The notes: a model not told the origin generated them from the letters alone. Counted from the stretch's first letter, positions 22,905-33,677 are shown. The stretch is DNA of 64,000 nucleotides from Adiantum capillus-veneris (GCA_014529385.2 CM043943.1:152801592-152865591); one strand, 5' to 3'. Made by a program: numbers and translations.

Positions 22905-24200
22905 CGACAATACGGCAAGCCATAGAGCTTACCCACAATGCATATTAAAAACAACACTATGGCGATCCGTTTGTCAATACGGCAAACCATAAAGATCACC
23001 CACAATGCATATGCATTGTGGGCAAGCTCTATGGCTTTCCGTATTGCCAACGGCTCGCCATTGTGTTGTTTATATATATCTACGAGTGGTTTTCAAATCC
23101 TAAAATACCTAAGTGGCTCTAAAAATAACACAATGGCAAGCCGTTTGGCAATACGGCAAGCCATAGCTTGCCCACAATGCATATGTGTTGTGGGCAAGCT
23201 CTATGGATCGCGGTATTGCCAAACAGTTTGCCATTGTGTTTTCTATATGTCTGCAAGCGCTTTTCAAATCCTAAAATAGCTAAGCGGCCCTAAAAACAAC
23301 ACAATGGCAAGACTTTTGGCAATACGGCAAGCAATAGATCTTGCCAAATGGCTCTCCATTGTGTTTTCTATATGTTTGCGAGCGATTTTTAAGCGCTAAA
23401 ATTCCCTCGTGTCCCTAAAAACAACATAATGGCTATCCGTTTGGAAATAGCAAGCCATAAAGCTTTCCCACAAGGCATATGCATTGAGGGCAAGGTCTAT
23501 TGCTTTCCTTATTGCCAACAACTTTCCATTGTGTTGTTTTTATGTCCGCAAACGATTTTCAAGCCCTAAAGTAGCTAAGCATCCTAAATACAACACAATG
23601 ACAAGCTGTTTGGAAATACAACAAACCATAGATTTTTCCCACAATACATATGTATTGTGTGCAAGATCTATGGTTTGCCCTTTTGCCAAAAGGCTAGCCA
23701 TTGTGTTGTCTATATGTCCGCGAGAAATTTTCAAGCTTTAAAATTGCCTCGCGGCCCTAAAAGCAACACAATGGAGATCCGTTTGGCAAAACGGAAAGCC
23801 ATAGAGCTTGCACACATTGCATATGCATTGTGGGCAAGATCTATGGCTTTCGGTATACGACTTGCCATTGTGTTGTCTATATGTTTGCGAGCGATTTTCA
23901 AGCGCTAAAATTGCCTCGTGTCCCTAAAAACAACACAATGACGATATGTTTAGCAATACGGCAAGCCATAAAGCTTGCCCACAAGGCATATATATATATA
24001 TGCATTGTGGGCAACCTCTATGGCTTTTCATATTGCCAATGGCTCGCCATTGTGTTGTCGATATGTCTGCGAGCGATTTTCAACCTCTAAAATCGCTTCG
24101 CAACCCTAATTGGGAAATTGGCAAGACATAAAGCTTGCGGACATCGCATATGCATTGTGGGCAAGTTGTATGGCTTGCCATTTTGTCAAACGCCACACCA
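22905..24200. repeat. about 170-bp tandem repeat whose units are long hairpins
   Basis: Seven units begin near 22949, 23125, 23297, 23421, 23589, 23763 and 23929 with ACAACACAATGGC variants, plus a partial one near 24115. Each unit is an inverted repeat: GGCAATACGGCAAGCCATAG, then a centre like CACAATGCATATGCATTGTG, then the complementary arm ending GCCATTGTGTTG. A spacer with GCGAGCGATTTTCAAGC follows. Arms are roughly 50 bp. The short open frames here are by-products of the repeat. Copy 2 lacks the array entirely. Confidence 0.9.
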
Positions 24201-24430
24201 TTGTGTTGTTTTTATGTTAGGTTGAGTTTAGGTTATAGGTTAGGTGAGATTATAGGTTAGGCTAGAGCTAGCGACAAATTAATAGTAGAACAAACACAAA
24301 CAGACTTCGAAGATGACTCGTGTCTTTTAAAAACGCAAACGGACTTCGGTTAGGTTAGGTTTATGTTATAAGCTAGGCTAGGTTTAAGTTATAGGCTAGG
24401 TTAGATTATAGGTTAGGTTAAAGCTAGTGA
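24201..24430 (+). repeat. second (TTAGG)n-like stretch
   Basis: GGTTAGG and TAGGCTAGG phrases around a short spacer containing two similar phrases (GACAAATTAATAGTAGAA, at 24269 and 24429). It flanks the hairpin array on the right. Confidence 0.7.
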
Positions 24431-24644
24431 CAAATTAATAGTAGAAAAAACGGAATCAAACTTCAAAAATGCACGCAGACTTCAAGAACCTTAATATATA
24501 GTCCTTGACCAATAAAGAAGAGATTATTTCCCCGCGGTCCTAATCTCTATGCACCTCTAGACCGAGGTGTGCGGGGATCGAGCCTGGCTAGAGAATGTGA
24601 GGTTGTTAGAGCTAGTAGTAAATAGTAGCACTATAAAATATGCA

Positions 24645-24867
24645 CGGTATTATCGCCCACATTACCGCAAAAAAACAAACAAATTTGCAATATAAAATTT
24701 CTCGTATGCGGAAAAGACTGCGGCAAACATTGCGGTAATGGTCTAGCGATGAAATCCGCGGTAATGTGTGCGGCTATATTTTTGTGAGTATTACCACGTG
24801 TGTTACTACAAGAATATCCACAACTGTTACCGCGTAGATGTTATCGCGATCATTATCGCAAACGGGT
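24645..24867. repeat. subterminal-type repeats (ATTACCGC / GCGGTAAT), element 2 copy 1, left cluster
   Basis: At least eight variants of ATTACCGC, ATTATCGC, GCGGTAAT and TTACCGCG in both orientations. They face a smaller cluster at 29081-29140 across the minus-strand transposase gene, as subterminal repeats flank the genes of CACTA elements. The 24531-24600 stretch before it is conserved in copy 2. Confidence 0.75.
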
Positions 24868-24883
24868 TTATTATAAAAAAACA

Positions 24884-24929
24884 GATGATCGTTTGGATGA
24901 TCCTTTGCAGGACCATCCAAAAGGTCATC
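24884..24929. repeat. inverted repeat downstream of the CACTA 2 gene
   Basis: Arms near GATGATCGTTTGGATGATC and GACCATCCAAAAGGTCATC pair with a few mismatches. Copy 2 has the better preserved form at 57354-57399. It lies between subterminal repeats and the gene 3' end, as in elements 1 and 3. Confidence 0.8.
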
Positions 24930-25138
24930 TATTTTTTTATTTATTTAAAATATTTTACAAAATTATTATTAATTACAACAAAATATCACAATTGGACAAT
25001 ACATTCAGCCAAAAAAAGATTGAGAATTTCATTTACATAAGTGGAATTACAATTGGAGGAGGTATTGAGCCAAAAAATGATAGGTATTGCATTCACGTAA
25101 AGGGAAAAAAAAGCCCGCGTATACAAAATAGAGGATGC

Positions 25139-26608
25139 TCATGGGGGAGATGGCAGCATTTTGCGTGGAACTCCTTGACTCTGCAAAACAATTAATACTT
25201 TGTTATTTAATATTTGATATAAAATAAACAATTTGATAAATAAGGTTAAACTTACATGTTGCAGACTTTTGCACGCATTTTCGAACTCCTCTCGACAAAC
25301 CATTTGATTTTCAAACAACCAACACCAAGTTTGATACTCGGTATGGTTCTCTCTATATCTCTGCACATCTCTGGTCGGGTGACTCATGGTAATATTATAC
25401 TGACAAAAAAATAGCAACCAATTAATTAAATGAAAAACATTACATTTTTAACAATAAAACTAATATTTTTACTTACAAATTTGTCTTTCCAAGCCGTTTT
25501 TCCTCCCAAACCATAATGCGTAGGAGTCTGATGGGATCTGGCCTCATCTTGGCGCGTATACATCCTCGCACCCGTTGCCCTTTTGTCCTCTTTCTCTTCC
25601 ATAGCTATCTCCCACTCCACATCATGGACATTTCCTTGCCGATATCTGTGCTCATGAGACTCGATTTTCTTTTTTGCAGCTCTCCTCACACTAGATTTTT
25701 TGTTCTTGAGAAATGTTTTGACATGCTCTTGCAACCATTGCCTTGACAATTGTTGCCCCTCAGGGTTGGAGAAACGCATGTGCATGGTTTTCTCTATATA
25801 TGTGAGGTTGTAGGGATCCTACTGATCAAGTTTGAGAAAACAATTGATATATGTGGAGGGGATTAATTGGTTGACGTGTGTGCAGAATCTCCTGCTTTGC
25901 GTTGTCCTGAGATCCACCATACCTCCTCTATGAATCGGGTAGTATAACCCGCGAGCATCTGGTGCAGGCATGTCATGGTCCTCATCTTCTGTTGGAGCAG
26001 GGAGCGATGACTGTGGAGGAGAATCTGTAGTACTCCCCCCTCCTCCAAAACAACAACTAGCTCTGCTCCCTCGTCGAGATCGACCGGCGCTAGCATGCGA
26101 GCTGCCCTGGCACTGACTGCCAGATTAGCACCGACGTGAATCTGGGACAGAAGGTGGGATAGGTGGATGCTCGTGGCGTCGGACCGTCTGGCGTCGCACC
26201 CAAGGGTGTCGCACCCAACAACGTCGGACACTGGGGCATCGGAGCTTGTGAAGGAAAAGATGAACCTGGAGTTGCAGGTGAAAAACTCTACAGGTATGGA
26301 GTGCCACCAGTCGGAGTAGAGACCTCAGATAATCAAAAATCTGCTAGCTGCGTAGGTGAATAGCGCTACGTAAGGGTCTAATGCAAACCTAACCACTCAG
26401 CTCGAAGACGCAATGCCCTCTCCACATCTGGATCGATCACAGGTACGGCAACGGACTCACCAAGAGCGTCTCGAAACCAGCCAAACCCTGATGATGACTG
26501 TTGAGGCGACGGCTGTGAATGATAGGCAGAGAGAGCGTCCGAATATGACATCCTGTGCACCATGAAATCCTCAATGCTGCGAAAGCGTGGTGTGGAAGAA
26601 GAAGACAT
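25139..26608 (-). pseudogene. CACTA Transposase_24-like protein, decayed, copy 1
   Basis: Read leftward from MSSSSTPRFRSIEDFM at 26608. The segment reaches WLGLH and meets a TAG (26378-26380) where copy 2 has a Gln codon. A Pro-rich stretch follows in shifting frames, then GLYY and GTTQ-type motifs near 25940. The conserved block at 25785-25470 holds QWLQEHVKTFLKNKKSSVRR and HYGLGGKTAWKDKF, homologous to the GS-containing core of element 1. The next exon at 25417-25250 gives TRDVQRYRENH and TWCWLFENQ and ends at a GTAAGT donor. A last short exon after TTTTGCAG contains SQGVPRKMLPSPP and a stop. The family aids transposition by binding subterminal DNA; this copy is dead. Confidence 0.75.
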
Positions 26609-26930
26609 GGTCTACATTTATTACGACAAAGATTAAAGTAGGTAATAAAAATTTGAATATATGATAAAAAATTTACACATTGATTTTTTCAAACATTGGA
26701 TTCTCTATAGTACAATGTTGAAAGAATCCAATGTGGAAAGAATCCAAGGTGTGTCTACAACCTATAAAAGAGTCTTGCAAAGCCTTGAGTGCTAATAAGA
26801 TATTAGTGTGTGTATTGGCTAATAAGAGATTATTGTGTTTATGATTAGTGTGACCGATTGCGCGATCACTTGGACGGCCATTGGGGCCTAATACGTCACC
26901 TACGACTTAATCATGGAGGTATGTTTATGT
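26609..26930. other. upstream region of the CACTA 2 gene
   Basis: Contains a short inverted repeat around 26694-26745 (CATTGGATTCTCTATAGTAC against GAATCCAATG) and AT-rich DNA. It is conserved in copy 2 (59100-59410) and probably carries the promoter or a 5' intron of the minus-strand gene. Confidence 0.4.
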
Positions 26931-28620
26931 TTTTATGTTGACTACTGTTTAATTTACCATAATTAGTGTGTGTAATTGACATGTACGCACACTAATTAGT
27001 GTGTAGCTGACATGAACACACACTAAGTAGTGTGTGCGTTGCCCAATGCACACACTAATCACACACTAAATAGTGTGTGCATTGGCCAATCACACACTAA
27101 TTAGTGTGTGCATTAGCTTGTGTGATTGACTTGTGCACACACTAATTAGTGTGTGCATTGACTTGTATAATTGGCTTGTGCACACACTAGCTAGTATGTG
27201 TTAACATACACAAATTAGTGTGTGCATTGTCTTGTGCACACACTAATTAGTATGTGTTAACATACACTTATTAGTGTGTGCATTGGCTTGTGTAATTGAC
27301 TTGTGCACACACTAATTAGTGTGTATTAACATACACTAATTATTGTGTAATTAATCCAATCACACAAGCCGATGCATACACTAATTAGTGTGTGTTAACA
27401 TACACTAATTAGTGTGTGCATTGGCTTGTGTGATTGAATTAATTACACACTAATTAGTGTCCGCATTGGCCAATCACATTGGTCAATGCACACACTAATC
27501 ACACACTAAATAGTGTGTGTTATACACACTAATTAGTGTGTGCATTGGCCAATCCCATTGACCAATGCACACATTAATCAAAAACTAATTAGTGTGTGCA
27601 TTGGCCAATCCAATTGAACAATGCACACACTAATTACACACTAATTAGTGTGCGCATTGGCCACTCACATTGGTCAATGCACACCACTAATTACACACTA
27701 AATAGTGTGTGTTAACACACACTATTTAGTGTGTGCATTGGCCAATCCCATTGACCAATGCACACACTAATTAGTGTGCGCATTGACCAATCACATTGGT
27801 CAATGCACACACTAATCACACAGTAAATAGTGTGTGTTAACACAGACTAATTAGTGTGTGCATTGGCCAACCCATTGACCCATGCACACACTAATCACAT
27901 ACTAATTAGTGTGTGCATTGGTTAATGGGATTGACCAATTCACACACTAATCAGTGTGCGCATTGGCCAATCACATTGACCAATGCACATACTAATCACA
28001 CACTAATTAGTGTGTGAATTGGTCAATCCCATTAACCAATGCACACACTAATTAGTGTGTGCATTGGACAATGCACACACTAATCACACACTAATTAGTG
28101 TGTGTTAACACACAATATTTAGTGTGTGCACTGGCCAATCCCATTGACCAATGCACACACTAATTAGTGTGTGCATTGGCCAATCTCATTGACCAATGCA
28201 CACACTAATCACACACTAATTAGTGTGCGCATTGGCCAATCCCATTGACCAATGCACACACTAAAGACACACTAATTAGTGTGTGCATTGACCAATCACA
28301 TTGGCCAGTGCACACACTAATTAGTGTGTGTTAACACACACTATACCACACACTATACGCATTGGCCAATGAACACACTAATTAGTGTGTGTTGACACAC
28401 TCACTAGTGTGTGCATTGGCCAATCACATTGATCAATGCACACACTAATTAGTGTGTGTTAAGTTTAGATTTTGTAAGTAAGTGTTAAGTTTAACATGGG
28501 CATTAGAATAATTAACAAATTTAGATTTTGGTGTGTCTTTACTTACACTAATTAGTATGTGCATTAGAATAATGCACACACTAATTAGTGTGTGTAATCA
28601 CACACTAAGTAGTGTATGCA
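26931..28620. repeat. palindromic minisatellite (ACACACTAATTAGTGTGT with CCAAT palindromes)
   Basis: About 1.7 kb made of two alternating palindromes: ACACACTAATTAGTGTGT, repeated some fifty times with small changes, and GCATTGGCCAAT / GACCAATGC segments. There is no strict period, because units alternate and lengths vary from about 35 to 80 bp. Either strand can fold on itself almost anywhere. The start of the same array is present at 59440-59562, where gypsy C interrupts it. Confidence 0.95.
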
Positions 28621-28639
28621 CATACTAGTGCATAATTTA

Positions 28640-28842
28640 TACTAACATATGCATGTGTGTGCATATGTATATTTGCATGCGTGTTTATTTGTGCATCATG
28701 TGTATGTGTATTTGCATACGTGTTAACTTGTGTGTGTGTATGCATGTGTGTGTATGCGTGTGTATGAGTGTATGCATTTGTGTGTATGTATGTGTGTGTA
28801 TGCATGCGTGTGTATGCATGTGTGTGTATGCGTGTGAAAAAA
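28640..28842 (+). repeat. TG-rich low-complexity tract
   Basis: Variants of TGTGTATGCATGTGTG over 200 bp. It follows the palindromic array and looks like a decayed (TG)n expansion. Confidence 0.9.
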
Positions 28843-29038
28843 TCAAGAAACATAACAAGAAAACTTACATGGAATCGAAGAGCTTGTTGGGAGAGGGTAG
28901 GAGAGTATAGATGGAAGAGCAGAGATAATGGAGAGTAGCAGAGTAGAGATGGAGGAAGAGCTCAAGGTTGTGAGGTTCGCGCTCTCGGCTTCTATGAAGA
29001 AGACGATAAAATTCAAAATTTGGGGTTTTGAACTTCGC

Positions 29039-29056
29039 GGGGCACGCAGGTGCCCC
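29039..29056. repeat. GC-rich hairpin GGGGCAC-GTGCCCC
   Basis: Perfect 7-bp stem with a GCAG loop next to the right subterminal cluster. The DNA around it (28865-29037) is the region upstream of the minus-strand gene and has no recognised product. Confidence 0.7.
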
Positions 29057-29080
29057 TAAAAAATTTGAAAAATGTTTTTC

Positions 29081-29140
29081 CGCACCTATTACCGCGTACT
29101 TTACCGCGTGCATTATCGCAACTATTACTGCGGCGCAATT
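29081..29140. repeat. ATTACCGC subterminal-type repeats, right cluster
   Basis: Five variants in 60 bp (TATTACCGCG, TTTACCGCG, ATTATCGC, ATTACTGCGGCG). They face the left cluster at 24645-24867. No CTTGTAGTG terminus follows before 30052. Confidence 0.65.
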
Positions 29141-29439
29141 TCGGCCCATCCACAGAGAAGGCCACGTTCTGACATTATTACTATTGATTTCCAGAATCTA
29201 TTGGTACTATGTTTTTTATAAAATGTATATAAAATGAAAGTATTCCTAGTACTTTGAAAATGACATTTCTACCTAAAAGTTTTGATTACCATGCACGTTA
29301 AATTTTATTTTATTTTACTTTTTACTGATATTTTATTATCCTTGTTTTTGTAATTTGATTTTAATTAGTGTATGTAATTTATTAATGTAGGTTTCTTGGG
29401 ATGATTTTGGCCCGTCCACATTGAATCGGATAGATCACG

Positions 29440-29646
29440 GTGGTTGGTAGAGCGATTACCATGCCCATGCGTGCAGTGAAAATAGCCATTGCTCGACTTC
29501 GACGGATATGCTTGAGTCATGTAGAAGATTATGGACTATGGGACGATCCTCGCAAGCGTGCACAGATGGAAACAAATGATTCGCGAATTGTAGCGGCTAT
29601 TGACGTCACCCCTCATTGGCGTGTGGTTGGACGTGGAGGAGGGTAA
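29440..29646 (+). pseudogene. exon-like segment, function unknown (LRRI..HVE..GLW type)
   Basis: After a possible acceptor (TTAATGTAG, near 29390) the frame gives LRRICLSHVEDYGLW, then DDPRKRAQ and TPHWRVVGRGGG before a stop. The peptide resembles one at 47303-47430 (LRRIALEHVENEGLWHPQKS, PHWSVFGGG), which also lies about 500 bp right of ATTACCGC-type repeats. I do not recognise the family. Recurrence beside two related elements suggests an exon of the elements themselves. Confidence 0.45.
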
Positions 29647-30051
29647 AGGAGGGTGGAAGAGCGCATGCGTAGGAATCCATTACAAAGGGAGGAAGCACAT
29701 CAAATCATCCAACTGCTGCTCCCTCTACGAGTGACCAGAGGGTGGTTATGCAGAGTGGGTAATGTTGACTAGAGAGGGCGGTTATTGCAGAGGGGGAGGT
29801 CAGGCCCAGACTATAGGTGGTGTTGCAGGTCATCAGCTGCATAGAAGGGAAGGCCATGGGTAGGGCAAGGGAAGTTGAAGGATGTCGGGTTTCAAGCTAC
29901 AATTGAATGTTACCAAGGCAAGAAGGTGAGACCGTGACTAGGAGATTGGGACTGCGAGCAGGCCCTATAAAGATCTATAGCGTAGCGTTTGGGGCTGTCG
30001 CACAAGACCGAGTAGACGGCGATACATTTGGATTGGAGTCTGAAAAGCCGT
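29647..30051. other. left flank of the Tat element
   Basis: Purine-rich DNA with no clear gene. It was joined to 40041 before the Tat insertion. Confidence 0.4.
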
Positions 30052-31984
30052 TGAGGAAAGCTTTTCCATGCATGGGAACCCCCCCATATATTTTTGCCCT
30101 TTTATCAAAATATTTCCCATTATATAAGTTACTTTTCATTTTTTCTTCCTTTTTCACAAACGTTTTAGCCTTTATTAAATAAATAATACTTATGCTAATC
30201 AATCACGATGTAGCATAATAAGTAAGCTTTTTTTGTTGATCTCTCTTTTGACCTTAAAAATATTAAATATATATATTCTAGTATTTTCTAATATATTTTT
30301 TTCATGTATGTATATTATTCCACTCTACCAAATATTTTATTCACTAGTTTTCATTTTCAAACCTCAACCCCACTTTCAAATTTCAATAATACCTCCATCT
30401 AGATGATTGCCAATATTTTCAACACTCTAGGTCATGTTTTCATACACATGAAGGAGCTTACACTTGAAGGCAAGAGAGAAGTCCACTCAAAGAGGACCAC
30501 CAAAAGACTTTTGCAGCCACAAATAATACATTATTTGGCTGAATTTTTTAAGTAAAGAAGAACCCCGAATCTGAACGAGCGTTCAACATGAAAGATGTAG
30601 CTCGAGATCTCAACTTTTAGCTCAATTTTTTTCAAAATTTTTGGAGTTATGAACACGGAGATATGATTTTTGTAGTGGACCCCAGTTTTCTCGTGTAATG
30701 GTGACACAGGCCATCCCACTTTTCTTCCTTCTAGAATGGCTATGGTTCTACAAGTCTTCAAGCATGATTACAAGAGACAAGGCTCTTTTAATGAGGTCTT
30801 GGCTAGTCTAGAGTAATTCTATCACCATTTTTGGAGGATCCATCCTCATCAACAAATATCCACCTTCGACAACCTCTCTTATAATTTTCTTACCTCTCTC
30901 TTCTCTCCCTAATAAGCTTATGTCTATCCAAAGCTAGACTATTGTAAATATTTCCTATCCTCTACATCCTACCCACATTCTCTTTTTTTCTCTCTCTATT
31001 GACTCTGGTATTTTAAATAATGAGGAGACAAGATGGGAGCCACAGTCACATGCACCCCATTTTCCTAGTCACCAAAGTGGGACACTCACCTCAAATAGAA
31101 ATATTGCTAAATCCTTCCCTCCTTCCCTATATAAGGAGGCCATGAGAGCTCACTTGGGGGGAGAGAACACACACACACACACAGACACACCTATCCATAC
31201 ACACTCTTGTGCTACATGCTTGTAGCATGAACCCTAATCACATAATCACAACACCATCATCATCACCATCACCATGCACAAAAGATGAGCAGCACACCTC
31301 CACACCACTTGTAATTAAGGGTTGAAGGCACAATTTCAAGAAGAAGAAGGGTGGACACACTCATGATATTCCTCTCCATCAACTCCCATCTCTCCATTAT
31401 GCCTCCTACGATCTTGTTCCCTTCTCATTTTCCTGCCATACGCTACCTATTGTATTCATCTTTTGCAAGCAATCAACACACTCCATCTTGGTGCCATACT
31501 TTGTGTCGCTTTGGATACATCTCATTGTGAGTATGGTATATGCTTGTTCCTTGCCATTCTTTTTTTCTGCTTATGTTAAAGTGTGCGGATTCGCCACCAC
31601 ACACACACTCTCTCTCTCCCTCTCATATTCCTATCATCTTGCTACTTCCATCTTAAGGTGTGCGGATTCGCCACCTTTTGTATGAGAAGTGAGCATACTT
31701 GCATGTATCCCTGACCTCGTTATCTTCCTTACTACATGCACGCGTAGCGAGCCCATTCTCACTCACTCACCACTCCTCTCACCTTATTCTCTGACCACCC
31801 CATTCCACATTTGGGCGTGGATCTTGAAATTGTTTTCCATGCATGCTTCATTGTGTATATGTATGCGTCCTAGCCGCATATCTTGCTAGGTGGTGCCCCT
31901 ATTGTGTATTCCCCATGATGAGGCCATTGTGCATAGTCTTGGTGTAGAGGCCACCGGGTCTATTTTTTTCACTTCCGCCTCTCA
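30052..31984 (+). repeat. Tat 5' LTR
   Basis: Starts TGAGGAAAGC and ends CGCCTCTCA. It is followed by TTTGGTGCCCCCACTGAGG, the position of a primer site; the tRNA is not assigned. A TATATAA box sits at 31128-31134, just before a purine-rich (AC)n stretch. Confidence 0.93.
31128..31134 (+). promoter_or_regulatory. TATA box of the Tat 5' LTR
   Basis: TATATAAGG in CTTCCCTATATAAGGAGG, conserved at 39185-39191 in the 3' LTR. Transcription probably starts about 30 bp downstream. Confidence 0.7.
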
Positions 31985-32840
31985 TTTGGTGCCCCCACTG
32001 AGGAGGGCTCTTGAAACCCTTCAGTTTACAAGACTGAAAACCCTAAACTATTGTGAATGGATGAATGAGTATGAAGGATTTTCTAACTGGACGACAGAAG
32101 AAGAAGAGCTCCAAGCACAACTAGACGAACTCCGCATCTCCATCGAAGCTCGAGTGCCAAGCGTAACGGTAATACATTGAAGTGGGAGAGTCAACCAACG
32201 CACCAAACCCAGTGGATATACATAGGCCAAGTGGCAAGAAGAAGAAGGAGGAGGTGGAAACCATGTCCACAACCTACAACCAACCAACAACAACAAAATG
32301 GAAGGAGCTCTGCACAATAGAGAATCAACACTATTCTACTTTGAGAATCGGGTAACTCAAGTCACCGAGGTAATTATCATAGTCAGTTTTCAAGTCGCAC
32401 CTGATGCTGCAGCACAGATAACAGAAGCATTGGCTCACACTCTCACTAGAGAAACTAGGGATCTATTGAGTTTGTTTCAGGAAAGAACACCACCCTCTCC
32501 TACAAGCTTGGACAGTGACTAAGCACCTCTAAGCTGCACATGAATTAGGACAACCTACCTCAAAACAGATCACACATACCAACACGTGTACGCTCAATCA
32601 AGGTAATATTGGACTTGAAGATTCACTACCAGCACATCATTGACACCATGCCGGGTGGGGAGCGGTTTTTTGAGGTTCTGGCATCAGATCAGCCATTTGT
32701 TTTACCTTTGGTACAAGGCAATGTACCGTTTGAAGTTTTAATCTATGTCCTAGTATAATAGGGTATACACGCCTCCTTGTAAAGAAGAAAAAAAATTTGC
32801 AAGTTAAGAAGTGTGTCTTTCTAGCTCTCTCTCAGTAATC
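31985..32840 (+). other. Tat untranslated leader
   Basis: Between the LTR and gag. It contains short frames (such as one ending near 32180 and one at 32298-32522) without recognised domains, and is most simply a leader with packaging function. Confidence 0.5.
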
Positions 32841-33677
32841 ATGGCAAGTGTAGCATTTCCAACCTTTACTGGTAAGGTGGGCGAGGATGCTGCAGACTTT
32901 CTAGACAACTTGGAAATAGCATGTGTCATCTCTGGAAGAGATGATGATGCTTCGCTCTTGCGCATCTTCCCACTTTTAATGAAGGTGGAGGCAAGATCAT
33001 GGTACAATGCCTTGGCACAAGAAACCAAGGAACGGTGGGACTTATTAAGGGCAGCCTTTGTCAAGCGTTTTGGAGAGGGCACAACATCAGAGAAGCTATG
33101 GCAGTTGTTGACAGAGTTGAAGCAGGGCAGTATGCTGGAATACGCATCATATGAGTCAAAGTTTGTAGATTTATGGGGGCGATGGGTTGCATCGCTAAGA
33201 GAGGATGAGGGGGCACCTGATTTCCTAAAGAAGGATCGGTTTGTGGCTGGGTTATGGCCAACTCTTAAAGAGAAGGTGAAGGGAAGGTTTCCTGCTACGT
33301 ATGAGCTAGCAGTTGAAGTGGCCCGCCTTAAAGACAAGAAGTTGCGCCTACAAGCCAAGAATATTGATGGAGAGGAAGCCGTTAGGACCCCACCACCTCT
33401 AGCACCACCTACAACAGTCGCCCAGAGGATTCAACCACAAGAACCAATTGAAGATCAACAAGACCTGCTCAACCGAATCACCAATCAACTTGAGAATCTT
33501 TCAGTCCATTTGATACAACAACGGCATGCACACAATCGCAACCAAGAGCAAGGGAGAGGACAATGAAAGCAAAACCAAGAATACCACTGCTACAATTGTG
33601 GGGAGGATGGTCATGGCATGTACTACTGTCCACAACCAAGGAGGCAGAATTTCAATAGAGGAGCCAGACAAAACTAG
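32841..33677 (+). pseudogene. Tat gag (retrotrans_gag plus zinc knuckle), interrupted
   Basis: From ATG 32841 the frame gives a retrotrans_gag domain: FPTFTGKVGEDAADFLDNLE, SWYNALAQETKERWDLLRAA, FVKRFG and YESKFVDLW. A helical Gln-rich tail follows. A TGA at 33564-33566 stops it, and the same frame continues with a perfect CCHC knuckle (CYNCGEDGHGMYYC) to a TAG at 33675. The TGA separates capsid and nucleocapsid parts. It could be a mutated CGA, or in principle a readthrough site; the many other stops favour mutation. Gag forms the particle that packages element RNA. Confidence 0.85.

Larger units (their letters stand above)
16196..27100. repeat. segmental duplication, copy 1
   Basis: Collinear with 50540-59562: gypsy pol, hAT, CACTA left end, TTAGG arrays, ATTACCGC repeats, transposase pseudogene and the start of the minisatellite follow in the same order. 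By eye a sample around 19401-19485 differs at about three of 85 bases. Copy 1 has an extra 1.6-kb hairpin array (22905-24530) and a 122-bp tandem duplication (18381-18648). Confidence 0.9.

Noticed and set aside
22938-24131. Several 60-110-codon frames with repeated peptides in the hairpin array
   Set aside because: The peptides repeat because the DNA repeats; both strands and several frames are equally open, so coding is unlikely.
22905-24200. CRISPR-like repeat-spacer pattern
   Set aside because: Unit length of about 170 bp, self-complementary units and no unique spacers of uniform size; plant transposon context and no cas genes.
24531-24610. tRNA-like B-box on the minus strand (GGCTCGATCCCC), suggesting a tRNA gene or SINE
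   Set aside because: No A-box or acceptor/anticodon fold could be found at the right distance, and no SINE end was visible.
26931-28620. Centromeric satellite
   Set aside because: No fixed monomer length; units are palindromic and irregular, and a copy of the array edge is tied to a transposon.
28605-28910. His/Thr-rich and Cys/Val-rich frames over the TG-rich tract
   Set aside because: Products of low-complexity DNA.
30047-30051. A perfect 5-bp target duplication for the Tat element
   Set aside because: Left and right flanks were compared directly and do not match.
29140-30051. Right terminus (CTTGTAGTG) of CACTA element 2
   Set aside because: No such sequence found before the Tat insertion; the element end is therefore left open.
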